DNA from: Auanema rhodensis | Taxonomy: Eukaryota; Nematoda; Chromadorea; Rhabditida; Rhabditidae | Assembly (NCBI GenBank): GCA_964057225.1 | Contig: OZ059899.1 | Coordinates: 5,146,001-5,210,000 of the forward strand | DNA length: 64,000 nt | Direction of reading: 5' to 3' | The notes under the pieces: generated by a model | Told to the model about the DNA's origin: nothing | The model's input: only the letters and a program-made list of their open reading frames with translations | Database searches by the model: none | Made by a program: the position numbers and the translations under genes | Shown here: positions 13,189 to 24,534 of the stretch, piece by piece | Layout of the letters: each line of letters starts with the position of its first letter | How positions within the stretch are numbered: the first letter of the stretch is position 1

Positions 13189-13223
<35 letters not shown>
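13189..13223. repeat. (TA)n microsatellite
   Basis: About 17 tandem TA units, flanked by imperfect TA-rich sequence from about 13150. Confidence 0.95.
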
Positions 13224-13229
<6 letters not shown>

Positions 13230-14685
13230 AATTTTTATAAAAAGTAATTTAATTTTTACTGAAGTGCACATGCGTATAGAGGTGTGTATGTGTCATTCAA
13301 GATAATCTTAGAAACTATGATTGAACAAGCAAAAGAGTACATTTCATTGCTCTTTTGACTTCTATTTTCTGATAAATACAATAATGAATAAGTAAATCTT
13401 GTAAAATCATAGACTGATAATCAACAGCAGATCATTAATATTCGAAACATCATTCAACTGAACTCTTTAAACATAATCTATAGAATAGAAGCTTGATAAC
13501 GTAGGTTGCAAAAGCTGAAAATGCTGAGCAATTGATGACGACCATCATTTGAAAATGGCCAATTAACAAATACATAGATAAACAACAAAGAAAAAGAACA
13601 TTGGCTACCTTCTGAAGAAAAACGACAATTGTTTGTATGTTTGTGTCATATAAAGTCAAGAATCAAACAAGTCATTAGTTAGGCAATACTTCAATAGGAG
13701 AAAACCCAGAAGACACCTATGCCTTCAAGCAAAATGGAAAACGAAAACGCATGTTCTTCATAGAAATGCTTTCAACAGGCGCCAACAACTGGTTTCTAAG
13801 GTTGGCATGCCATTCCCAATATAACGGCAGATAATACATAGTTTCATGTTAATGAAGCATAAGATAAGAGGTTTGAAAAGAAGAAACTGGTTAAAAAGAA
13901 ATTTAAGTAAGGTAAAGTTTGATATAAGAAGAAACAAACAGTTTTAACTTTTATAAACATTTTTATTCATTAAAGTTAAAAGTAAAAATCTAAAAGCTAG
14001 CACAGTAGTGAACACAAAAACGAAATGAAAATCTTGGAAGGAATTAGTGAAATTCCATGACTAGAATTTTTCGCAGCACAAAGGTCGGCCTCTTCGTCAT
14101 GGCATCAGCTTAGCCATCTGAAGCCTACTACGCAAGATGAACGACAAGGTACAGAACTAGACATGCAATGATCACGAATCATCATAGTGGAACTGAGATA
14201 GTCCAAGGTCTGAGTACTGCTAGCTGGTGAGACAAATCGGCTTCTGAATTGAGCTCAAGTGAAAGTTGAAGCTGTCACCGATGCCAACGATAATCATATG
14301 AATACACGATGAGAAGGATCACAGCGAAAATGGTACATTGAACAAAATGTCACGGTTAGCACTATTTTTTGAAAAAAACCATAACTTCCGTTCATAAAAA
14401 TGATGTCTTCCCTCATTGTCATAGTACATAAACAACTTGACAATATTTCATTCACAGGTAAACTAATGGGATCAACGATTAAACAATCAAATAAGTAATT
14501 TCTACATTATCATTTCTTTTCAGAATAATGTTTTTTGGAAAACAAAGCGCTACAAACAATAATTATAAAAGATGATTTACTATATTTTGAAATGAATTTC
14601 ATTTCATAAACTTGTCGTTTAATTCATTGAAAATCTTTTTTTTGCAATATTTCTAAATTTTCATTGCTTTGACGTAATACCTACT

Positions 14686-14712
14686 TGATTTACGTGATTT
14701 ACGTGATTTACT
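14686..14712 (+). repeat. Three tandem copies of a 9-mer
   Basis: Two exact copies of TGATTTACG followed by one copy differing in its last base. Very short; probably replication slippage. Confidence 0.8.
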
Positions 14713-15255
14713 TCATTTAATTTATTACGCAATTTCAGAATGGTTGCCTATCTTTACTATCGCTCTCTTCTTTCTATCTCTTTTTTCTTTCAGCAACAAC
14801 TAACAATCTTTATTCATTCTTAAACAAACTATTCTCGAGACAGCCAGTAGTTCTTCAAAATACTTACTTCGTACTCGTTTGACTTTTTTCTTTTGTTAGC
14901 ATAACATATTAACGTAGATGCTGACCAATTCCATTACCTAACGGTCCTGTTTCCATTTTTGCATAAACATCTCTATCAAAATTATTATTTACAATACTTC
15001 ACAACATCTACATGTCACTCGTTTTTAAAATATCTTGCAATAGTATGTGCCTGTTCACAGTTTTCGTATACTTGAACTATTCCATATATGACAACCTTCT
15101 CAACTTTTTATTGTTTGTTTTAACTTAATGACTTTGCTTTTACTTTACTGAAAAACTAGAGGGACATAAGCAAAGCCTAAAAAAGTATTTTCTTAAGTCG
15201 CCGCTCTATGATTTGGAAAGGGTCCGAATCGAGAACTACAGTGTTTAATAGTTTG

Positions 15256-15271
15256 GCCACACGCCAGTGGC
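15256..15271. repeat. Small hairpin
   Basis: GCCAC and GTGGC arms around a 6-base loop, in a GC-richer patch. No known RNA family is recognised. Confidence 0.4.
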
Positions 15272-16031
15272 GTTTTATTTTCTAATCTACTGAGTCAATT
15301 TCCCTGCTTTTCCTTTGACCATTGAAAACGTCACTTCCGACTGCTTCTTTTATGTGATTTCTATGACCTAGACCAAGTGGTGAAAAGTACGGTACTAAGT
15401 AAAAAGGGGGTTTACATTAAAAACATATGAACACAGATAAAAATATATACATTTATTTCTATATAAAGAGCATATTACAATAGCTACAGCTATGAGTTAT
15501 GGACAAAGAATAGCAACAACTTAATCATGAAGAAATAGATACGTAGCAGTTCGAAAATGAAAATAAATTTAAAGAAAAAATTAGAAAAACTGAAAATAAA
15601 TAAAATATATTAATTAAGTAACCGTACAAAATGACATCAATGAATGTTGAGGACGGTCTCGTAATTTTTTAGCAAAAGAATCTGCATATACCGGCAACAT
15701 TGGTTATTGTGAAGAATACACATAGAAAAGGAGAAAGCGTTAAAGTACTACTAGATAGATAGATAGATGAAGAAAAAAGAAAGTAAGAGCGAACGAGAGA
15801 GCGAGAGCGATCTAGAGAAGAAGTAAGTATTATAAAACCCGTATGAATAGCACAGAAAACATAGAAAACAAAAGGAAGTCATATGAGGAAGATATGAGAA
15901 TATAAGTGATGATATGGAATACAATTTCTCGTTTGTATGGCTGCAGGATATTTGGATAAAGTTTTGATGGAAAAAGCTATACCATGCTTGCTTCTATCGT
16001 ATTCATAGAATTTTCTTCCATTTCAGAAGTT

Positions 16032-19000
16032 TCAACAAGCCACGTCAGTATCACTTGTCTCCTGCTCACCATCATATTCGTTTGTGGGTCTTCGTTGGCG
16101 TCGATTTGGTACAAACAACTGATCACCGACATCAGCTTCGCTATCAGATGAATTAGGAACGATAACTTCACGAGCAGGTACATTCACATGACTACGCCTT
16201 CTGTAAAAATAACATTTAGATTTCAAAAATCTCAATAAGTGTATTATTTCGGAACAGAAACTTACCCAGTTCCATGAGCTGAGCTAAAACTACCATGCCG
16301 CTTGGAATTTGTTTTTGGTCTTCCAGACCCGGAGCGGAAGCTGGAACTGGGTGAAAAGTGACGAACAGGTGAGCAGCAGGCATCACGTCTGAAGCCAAAA
16401 CGGTTCAATATTGTTCTACGAGCTTAACTGCTGAAAGGGACCAGCTCTACAACTACAACGACGCACCTACCTTGAAATTGTATCAGAAGATTGTTCAACT
16501 CCGGATACCCCCGAATCAGCGTCTTCATTCTGTTTAGCAGAACTGGAGCAAGAGCGATTGCTGTTATTTTTCACAACCTCCTTCTCTTCAATAATAACCT
16601 GAAAGTAATAAAATAAATATATGACTATAAAGAACATATGATTTCTAACCGAGTTATTAATTGAACGCTGCGGATTATGGTGACGGTGGACAGAAACTGC
16701 AGATGAGCAACCCGAGGAAGTAGAGCAGCAATTCTGTACACCATATGAAGGAGTTTTGAAGATATTGAACAATTCAAATGATCGATACTATAATATGATT
16801 ATTAATGAAATAATAATGCACTTTGCGATACCTTATTATTTTCATCTAAGTAATGGAACTCATACATTGCTTCATGATGCCTAGTGTATTCTATAACATG
16901 CTCAAGACTATCTTGTTCATTTCCACATGTCCAGGAAGCATCATCTTTCGTAACAGAAGATTTGTTCTTGGATAAAGCCATCTGAAATCATCATCTAATT
17001 TATTAAATAAATAAATAAACTCACAGATCGTCTGCGATCTCTCTCCTTCAGAGCTGCAGACTCACGCAAAGCCTCGGCGCTAGGCTCAATTACGAACTCA
17101 CGACCAAGGGATTGAGAATGATTTGATGGTTTCTGTTCTAATTCGGTCAGAGCAACAGAACAAGAAAAACGACTATAACGTGACTTTTGGAACTCAATTT
17201 CGCTAAGAATGAATTCAGTAACGCTCTGTAATCGTTCAACAAGCCAATCAGGAGCTATAGTTTGAACTGCCATTGTTAACAGACTGTAAATAGTGATTAT
17301 CAAAGAACAGAATTAACAGAGAAACATACTTTTGAGCTAAAATAAAAGTCATGTCTAATGGTAGTTTACTGATTCCCATTGCTGTACGAGCAATTCTAAC
17401 CATTCGGAATGACATTAGATATTTAAACATTGAACTTTCAGCAGCCACAGCATCATCGAAGGCTAAATATTCATTTTTATTTTGGAGATTGAAATTTGGC
17501 TTACTGGCTCTCAAAATTTTTGGGAAAAAATCACTGATATCTGATGGATACATGTGTTCTGAACTTTCACAGCAAACCTCACATTCGCTTGGATCCATTC
17601 GACGACTGAAAAAGCATCAACAGATATATAATTTAAAAGATAACACTTACGTAGCTCTAGTACTTGTTAATCTATTCCTTTGTGTAGTTTGCGGGCTTGG
17701 CCCCTTTCTTCCATCAGCCGGAATTGAGATCATTCCTGTTATCAACTGATCAACATTAGTTTGAACTGTTAAACAACGGATGCATGGTGCCATTCCTGTT
17801 TCGATATATATATTATTAAATCACAGGTAGAAAACTCTCACCATTACGAGCTAAAAATCTGAGTGCATCCTCGAAACCTTGCAAACACATTCTAGAACAA
17901 TCTTCAGTAGAAGGAGGCATGAGACATGCTGTTAAACGGAATAAGTTCCTGGTAGTGAAACGTATGGAAGTGTTGGAAAAGCTGATGCCAAACAAACTGA
18001 AAAATAGTTATGAAATTGAATAGAAGATCAATAATCGTACCTGGCTGAATCCCAATCTAGAGGGCATATATCCGATTCTCCGGAAAATGGACTAACTGAC
18101 ACAGCATGATCATCATAAGCGGGTTGATTATCAGTGAAACCTCCATCAATATATGCAACACCACGGAATGTTGGTGCTGTAAGGCCACAGTAAATAGGAA
18201 TGAAACAACTACATATAATAGCCTAAAAATAAATATAAATTAAGATTATAATTTTCGATAATTAATATATTACATCAATTAATTCTTCATTTGAATCATA
18301 CTCATCTACGACAACATTTTTACTGTCAACCCATCGGGTCAATGAGATCTGTAGTCGGTTAGTACATCTGAAATAAAAACAATGTTCATTCTTTCATATC
18401 GCTAAAATCATCTCAAATTCTTTCAAACAGGAATGCAATGTTAGCAATGTTATATGCTTATCATCATCAATTTCAGAATGCTTACGAACAGGTCGATGTC
18501 CACAATGAACAAAGAAACACGATACGAAAGCTCACAAAGTCAAAAACTTAAAACTTACAATTTATAGGCATTAGGTGGTAGAGTTTTCTCCAATTCTTCT
18601 CGGACTAGTCCGAGAAGATTGAAAGCGGGATGAAGGGGTCCTAATGATCGCGAGCGAGCCTGAAACGTCGAAACAATAGGAAATTATTCTTTTAAAATCA
18701 TTTTTCGGATATTATATAATATGTAACTAAAAATAGAAGCCAAAAGATTTTGTTCTTATCAAATAAAAGAAGATAAAATATTTCAGTGAAACGACATAAA
18801 ATCTAAAAAACCTATCATTATACAGATCACACGGAAGAACATATTGAACTATACAATTTCAAAAGTTTCGAGGAGTGATAAGATTAAAGTTTACGATAAG
18901 ATTATACCCAAACTAAACGTACTTTTGAAAAGAAATTTTAAAAATTAAGAAATAAATAATTATTCCTTACCTGTGTTACAATTTTCAAAATTGTGCTAGT

Positions 19001-19243
19001 AGCTTTTGAAATACAGACATCACAGATTAATCCAGCTGCAACAATTGAGCCAGCAGATGCCCCACAAATCTTATTTTGAGTTAACTGAGGTGCATACTCC
19101 TTTAACAATATGTTTGTTACAACCGAAAAAAGTTCAGATCTTACCTTGATGGCTGCTGCAACCCCTGCATAATATATACAAAGAAACCCACATCCAGAAA
19201 AAGATAAATTCATTTTTTGGGGAAAACTATTAACCATCGTCAT
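16032..19243 (-). CDS. atgl-1: Adipose triglyceride lipase (PNPLA2/ATGL)
   Basis: Catalyses the first step of triglyceride breakdown on lipid droplets. Fourteen exons join in phase to 715 residues: 19243-19145, 19099-18971, 18659-18559, 18367-18274, 18222-18041, 17996-17842, 17795-17651, 17605-17330, 17283-17025, 16981-16832, 16787-16650, 16598-16471, 16388-16266, 16200-16032. The patatin core is complete: oxyanion loop GCGF (residues 17-20), nucleophile elbow GASAG with Ser48, and catalytic Asp167 in YIDGG. Human ATGL uses Ser47 and Asp166, so the dyad position is nearly identical. The region after about residue 250 is less conserved, with a Ser/Arg-rich acidic tail that could take phosphorylation or lipid-droplet binding. 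The start sits seven bases after an acceptor-like ttttttccag, implying trans-splicing. The FHIP gene upstream on the same strand is over 5 kb away, so this gene probably has its own promoter. Confidence 0.93.
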
Positions 19244-22200
19244 TTTCTGTCTGGAAAAAACACTATATAGATAAGAAAATGCGATAGTTTTCACAAAAAC
19301 AGCTGAAGAAATAAAAAAGGAGAAATAGTAATAAAAGCATATTGCATAAAAATCAATAAAAGGACAACAAATATTCTAGTTGTTTCATTTATACCCCAAT
19401 CGCTGTAAAATGAAAGGAGGTTAAATCTTCAGAATGAAATTATAAAAAACTTGATAAACTCAGAAATATAATCTACAATGCATTATCAAAATATAAAAAA
19501 AGACATCATAAATATTGAAAATGTGTGACTAAAAAGAATAAATGATAACAGAATAGAACAGCATCGACTAAATACAAATTTCTATTTTGGGACATCTGCA
19601 AAAGACAAAAAAAATCAAAGACACATTTCGATTTTTGAAAAATATATATGCGACCGTGCAGCGCTACTTGAACAGGAAAAATGATAAAACTAATCATGAG
19701 CAGGCGTTACACGAGTGACTCATATAATCACGTGCAGTACGTAGAAATGGACTTACAGCATATTCTTCAAAATCCATGTTATAACTCCAATTATTCAAAA
19801 ATTAAAAGAAGAATCATTGAAACATTACAAACATTTTCGTTATTCGCTCAATCATAAACAAGTTTTTTAGGTAAAAATGAAATATTAAAGCCTGGCTATT
19901 GTAGTAATAAGTAAAATTTTCTAGAATAGAATAAGAAAATATTACGAGTAAAGTTAAAAATAACGAAACCATCAAAAACATCTTTCGAAATATATAAAAG
20001 CTACATGGTTTTTGAGTAAAACGCAGCAAAAGCAAAATTGAGTATGAATTGCGCAAGAAGATCCAAAGAATACCTAATAATAATCAAATACACTGTGTCA
20101 CAGTATCAACTTCATGCGAAAATTGAAAAACGATAAAGAGGTCAATTTTCAAAAGGGAGATGGCATGATGATGACAATATCTGCAGATTACGTGGGATGA
20201 CACTGTTAATATATTATGTTCAATAAAACACTTGCATTGAAAATAACAAGAAAATAAATATAAGACACAAAATCCAAACGCATTTCTTCTCTCGCCATAA
20301 CGATTACACTGTTAATAACTTGGAAAAAAACATTAATAGCTACTTTTGATGATTAAATTGACTTCAACATATATTAAGTTCATTTTAAGTAGAGATTGAA
20401 ATGAAAAATAAATTATAATGAGGTGAGAAGGAACATATGTTGAAGATGAAAGGAGATAGCATGAAACGAGAGGCTTGTTCAAGATTCTTCAGGATTAGAA
20501 AATCAATTTGAAGCACAAGACTACGGCATATGTTTCATCAAATGAAAATGTGTGCAGCAAGCATGTTGTATCCGCGATATGTTTTTTAAAAAATATAGTC
20601 CATGTGTTGATGGTAGAAAGTTACAGCAGTTATAAATGTAATAAAAGCCTAAGAAATCAAAATTTTCTAACAGTTTGACAACAACTGCTATTGTAAATAT
20701 TTCAAAATTTGATTTCTAGACTTTTATTTGAGACAGTGGATACATATTGGAAAGATTTTGAGAAAAACATTGATATACAAGGATAAGTAAAGAGAAATAA
20801 TAGAGATAACACATTAATACCAAGCAAAAATTGAGCTGGTAATAAGAAACAGGCACACATGTAGACGAAAGAAATTCACAAGTCTGATTCGTAGTGTAGT
20901 ACATCACTAAAACTTAATGTTCAGATTAATATACAAAAGAAGAAAGAAACATAATTGAAAAGTAAGAGATAGAGACCGTAACGTGGCGATAGCCATATAA
21001 TAATTGCACTTGCTTCAAAATAAGACGTACGGAGGGCAAATGCTAACAAACAAGCTTACTTGTTCTTTAATAGAGCCTCATCATAATGAAGAGAACTGTT
21101 GAAACAATTGATGAGCTTTGAAAAGAAAAAAATTTTAAAATTTAGAATTTATTTTATTATATTGAATATTATATTATATAAATATAAAATGCAAATATAA
21201 AAAGAAAAAATCAAAAGGGTTGATGAATGCGTACGACTAAAATTCAAAATAGATAATTACAATAATCAATGCTGAAGAAAGACGGCAAATGTTGAAAAAA
21301 CCTGTCATCTATTCTGACAGTAACTGCAAGCTGAACAACATGAAAGTTTTAAATAAGAAAAGCTGTTTGACCCCAAAATAGGTTGTTACAGTTTAAATAC
21401 TGAAAGCGGAAGGAGACGTATAAATGCGATATTTACCCTATGAGAATTATCAGTGTTAGGTGCATATGACTGGAAACAAAAGAAAAGATAGTAGTGAAAC
21501 ATAAAATCATTGAAAAAATAAATAGCTCAAATATCACAAATAAAATATTTTTTGGCATGGTACAGGGACAATAACAGGAAAATTTAGGCTGGAAATGGTA
21601 GATAGAATGATTATATTTATCAGAAAAGATGCCGTCATATTCGAGAAGCAATAGCAACATGTTGGAAAGATATCTTGGTATCTGGTTTGCAATGTGTGGA
21701 CCAAAATTCCGCCCTTTTTCCACGCTAAACCACGTGACAACATTTTACAATAACAGGATGTATTAGATTAAAGATGAACTGAACAGAGAGAAAGAGGGAG
21801 ATCTTGAAAGGATGGGTACGTCTATGAGAGAGATTAATCAGTGAGTAAAAAGAGATAAAATCAAGTGGCGCAAGAGAGAAAGTGCGAGAAAAGACTGAAA
21901 AGACAGTCGAGGGTGTAAGAAGAAGCTGCAGAATAACTCAGGATATTAAAGAGATACAAGAATCATAAAATCTTGGTGTAAAGAATAAGATGAACGTGAG
22001 CAAAAACACTGAGCCATAAGCAATATTCGAGAAAAGTCTGCGTTCATATTAGCCAAGGGCATATGGAAACGGTTCAATGAAAGAAGAAGTTGATCTTATG
22101 GTACTCGAGAGAAAATATGAGGTCATATAGATGGTTGAGTACTTATAGTAACGTTCACATAGCGGTAGAATGTGTGTGGTACAAAGGTGAATTGCAGTGT

Positions 22201-24534
22201 AAAAAAGTTTGATAAATCAATTGGAGACAAACTTCATCCAAAGTTGATTGTTGAGAAAATTTAAAATATAGTTAACATACTGAATTGAATAGACGATGAA
22301 AGTCTGGTTTAAGAAAAGTGCAAATATGACAGCAGAGTCTAAGGACTACTGATTGAAAAACAACTTTAAATTCTGAATTAATAAAATAGTTTATTAGTTT
22401 TTTCTCATACATACATATGAAGCTTAAATATACTTAAATAATGAAATGATGGTTTAAAATGTCCATATCCCAGGTAATATCATCCATCATTATCTTATAT
22501 ACGACAACTCTATTCTTCAGAAAGGATATACCAGTCTTTACAATACAAATACAATTTCGTTGATCACGGTTTCTTTTTTTTGAAAGATAATAGAAGAGCA
22601 CACTATACATACATGAAATGATTCAGGAAGCTGGACAATAAAAATAGTTCATGACTAATACAAATACAAATTTAAGGATATCATCTATATAAGGCAAAAG
22701 CAATAAGTTACTATATTTGGGCAGGCGGTGGGGGAGGGAATTAATTTCATAAATTAATTAGAAAGCCGGAGTGGTCGATGGGAAAGCGAGGGGGAAGAGA
22801 GACCGACAGGTTCTAAGTATCAAATATGCTCGATAACGAACCAGACAATAGAAAACACGTGTAAGATTGAAGACCAAAATAGGAGCGTACGATCACATGT
22901 GCAACTAAAAAGTGAAAAAATCAAGACACGAAAATGATATTAGGAACTTCTTGGGAAAAAATCATAAAAATTCTGAAAATGCCCCAGAGCATTGCTACAA
23001 TGGAGTACCGGTGTGCATATGTCTAAATAAGTGCGAAGACTGCATTTGGCTGACAGCAAAAAAGGCGAAAGGAATAAAATCACACCACGTGCGACCTTAA
23101 GAAAGTTTCATTCTTTTTTTCTTTTTCTCTCTTTCTATAATTACGGCATCAGGAAGTCTGGAAACAATGTTGTACTATCAGATGTCATCAGCCGATCACT
23201 TTTCATAGGCACATGATCTGTTTTACTTATCAGGTATAACGGACAGGACAAGAACCAGGGATGATAAGCAGCAGAGAAACAATGTGGTGTGCTTGACACC
23301 GACAGCGAGTGCTAGGTGAAAATCGAAACGAAACAAATGTATAAGAAAAAGTGAAAGATAAGACAAAGAAAAAGAAAACGACAACAGAGCCAAACTAGAA
23401 ACTGTACAGTATTTCTAAGGATACATAACCAATTTGAAAAACCCATATTGACTTCGTGCTTGAATTTAATAAGATTGGAATTAAGGTTCATATTCAATAT
23501 TTTAGGTTTCTTAATTTAACATTCGGTTTAAATATATATATATATATGAACCGAAAAAAAATAAAATGATGTGGGTCTATATCAGAAAAATCTTAAAAGG
23601 AGATAAGCACGCAGCTGTCCACTTATGCTGTACGAGGCAATACGCAAAGGAAGAGATGAAATGACGAACAAGACGCTGGGTAGGGTGTTCTGTCTTCCTT
23701 TCTTTCTCTAGCCTCTCCTACAGTTCTCGTCTTTCTCCCGCGCTCTCTCTCTATCTCTCGATCAGACCATATCTTCCACAAACTCATATGTCTGCGTCTC
23801 TTTGGTATGCACTGTGTTACCGAGCAAGAGAATGAACCAAGAAGACAATAACACAACAGGTGTGGCTCAGCTGAGAATATCTTTTAAGTAAAACAAGGGG
23901 AACTCTTGGTCATACTATCCCGTTAGCTGAAAATATGTCGGAAACATGAGGAATTAGAGCCCTGGTATTATGCAATGATCTTGATTACAAAATAACGGAA
24001 AACTATATGACAATCACAAGTATGACACCATTGTAGGAACAAAATGAGGTGATGTACTGAAGTTGGTAAGTAAAATCAGGTCAGCAATATGGGAGAAACA
24101 AGAAGACAGAAAAGTAAAAGATGAATATTTGGTGAGAAAATCATATGGTAGTGTAGGATGCGATCTATCATAATAGGTTATCTTTAATAATTAAGTCTAA
24201 AAAAATGAATATAACATGAAAAAAAGATAAAACCCATTCAGCACCTAGAATAAATATAATGAAACAAGCATTTAGTTTTTTTGAGAAGATTGAACAACGT
24301 ATTCGGGGGGACGTTGGACTTTTGAACTGAAGACGCTAGTTAAGCATACCTAACTAGAACGATAGGAGCATGTGCAAATAAAAGTTAGACCTGGTATGAG
24401 CACATACACAACCCTATTTGCTCATTTCCAAACAAATATCTCGGCAGGTGGTCACCAAATTAGAAATCTATGCAGTGTAACTGCATTAATATTTTGATAA
24501 ATGCCTCAGGAGTTAATCAAATATTGCAAACGAT
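19244..24534. other. 5.3 kb non-coding stretch between FHIP and ATGL
   Basis: No open frame here has a recognisable domain or codon bias. The stretch is long for this compact window. It contains GA/CT-rich tracts (about 21780-21910 and 23690-23765), four CACGTG E-boxes, and a short AT repeat near 23530. Because both flanking genes are on the minus strand, it should contain the ATGL promoter and the FHIP 3' end. Short Cys-containing open frames (for example 22990-23100) are not supported as genes. Confidence 0.5.
19729..23091. promoter_or_regulatory. Four CACGTG E-boxes upstream of ATGL
   Basis: Perfect palindromic CACGTG hexamers lie at 19729-19734, 21731-21736, 22856-22861 and 23086-23091. 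This is the core bound by HLH-30/TFEB and MXL-type bHLH factors that control lysosomal lipases and fat use in C. elegans. At this base composition I would expect fewer than one in 5 kb by my rough estimate. Binding is an inference. Confidence 0.35.

Larger units (their letters stand above)
11560..16031. other. 4.5 kb gene-poor stretch upstream of astacin
   Basis: I find no supported gene between the astacin start and the ATGL stop codon. The sequence is AT-rich with scattered purine-rich tracts (for example 11950-12200 and 15770-15830). It contains a (TA)n microsatellite, a short 9-mer tandem repeat and two small hairpins listed separately. A stretch at about 14040-14340 is noticeably less AT-rich but is closed by stops in every frame I read. 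The right end should contain the ATGL 3' untranslated region and the left end the astacin promoter. Confidence 0.5.

Noticed and set aside
13150-13225. Repeat array that might suggest CRISPR
   Set aside because: It is a plain TA microsatellite; there are no spacers and the genome is eukaryotic.
15200-15245. tRNA-like T-loop (gggtccgaatc)
   Set aside because: No pairing acceptor stem, D-arm or anticodon arm at the right distances.
22990-23100. Cys-rich short frame (CYNGVPVCICLNKCEDC)
   Set aside because: No signal peptide, promoter or splice signals; the Cys spacing fits no family I know.
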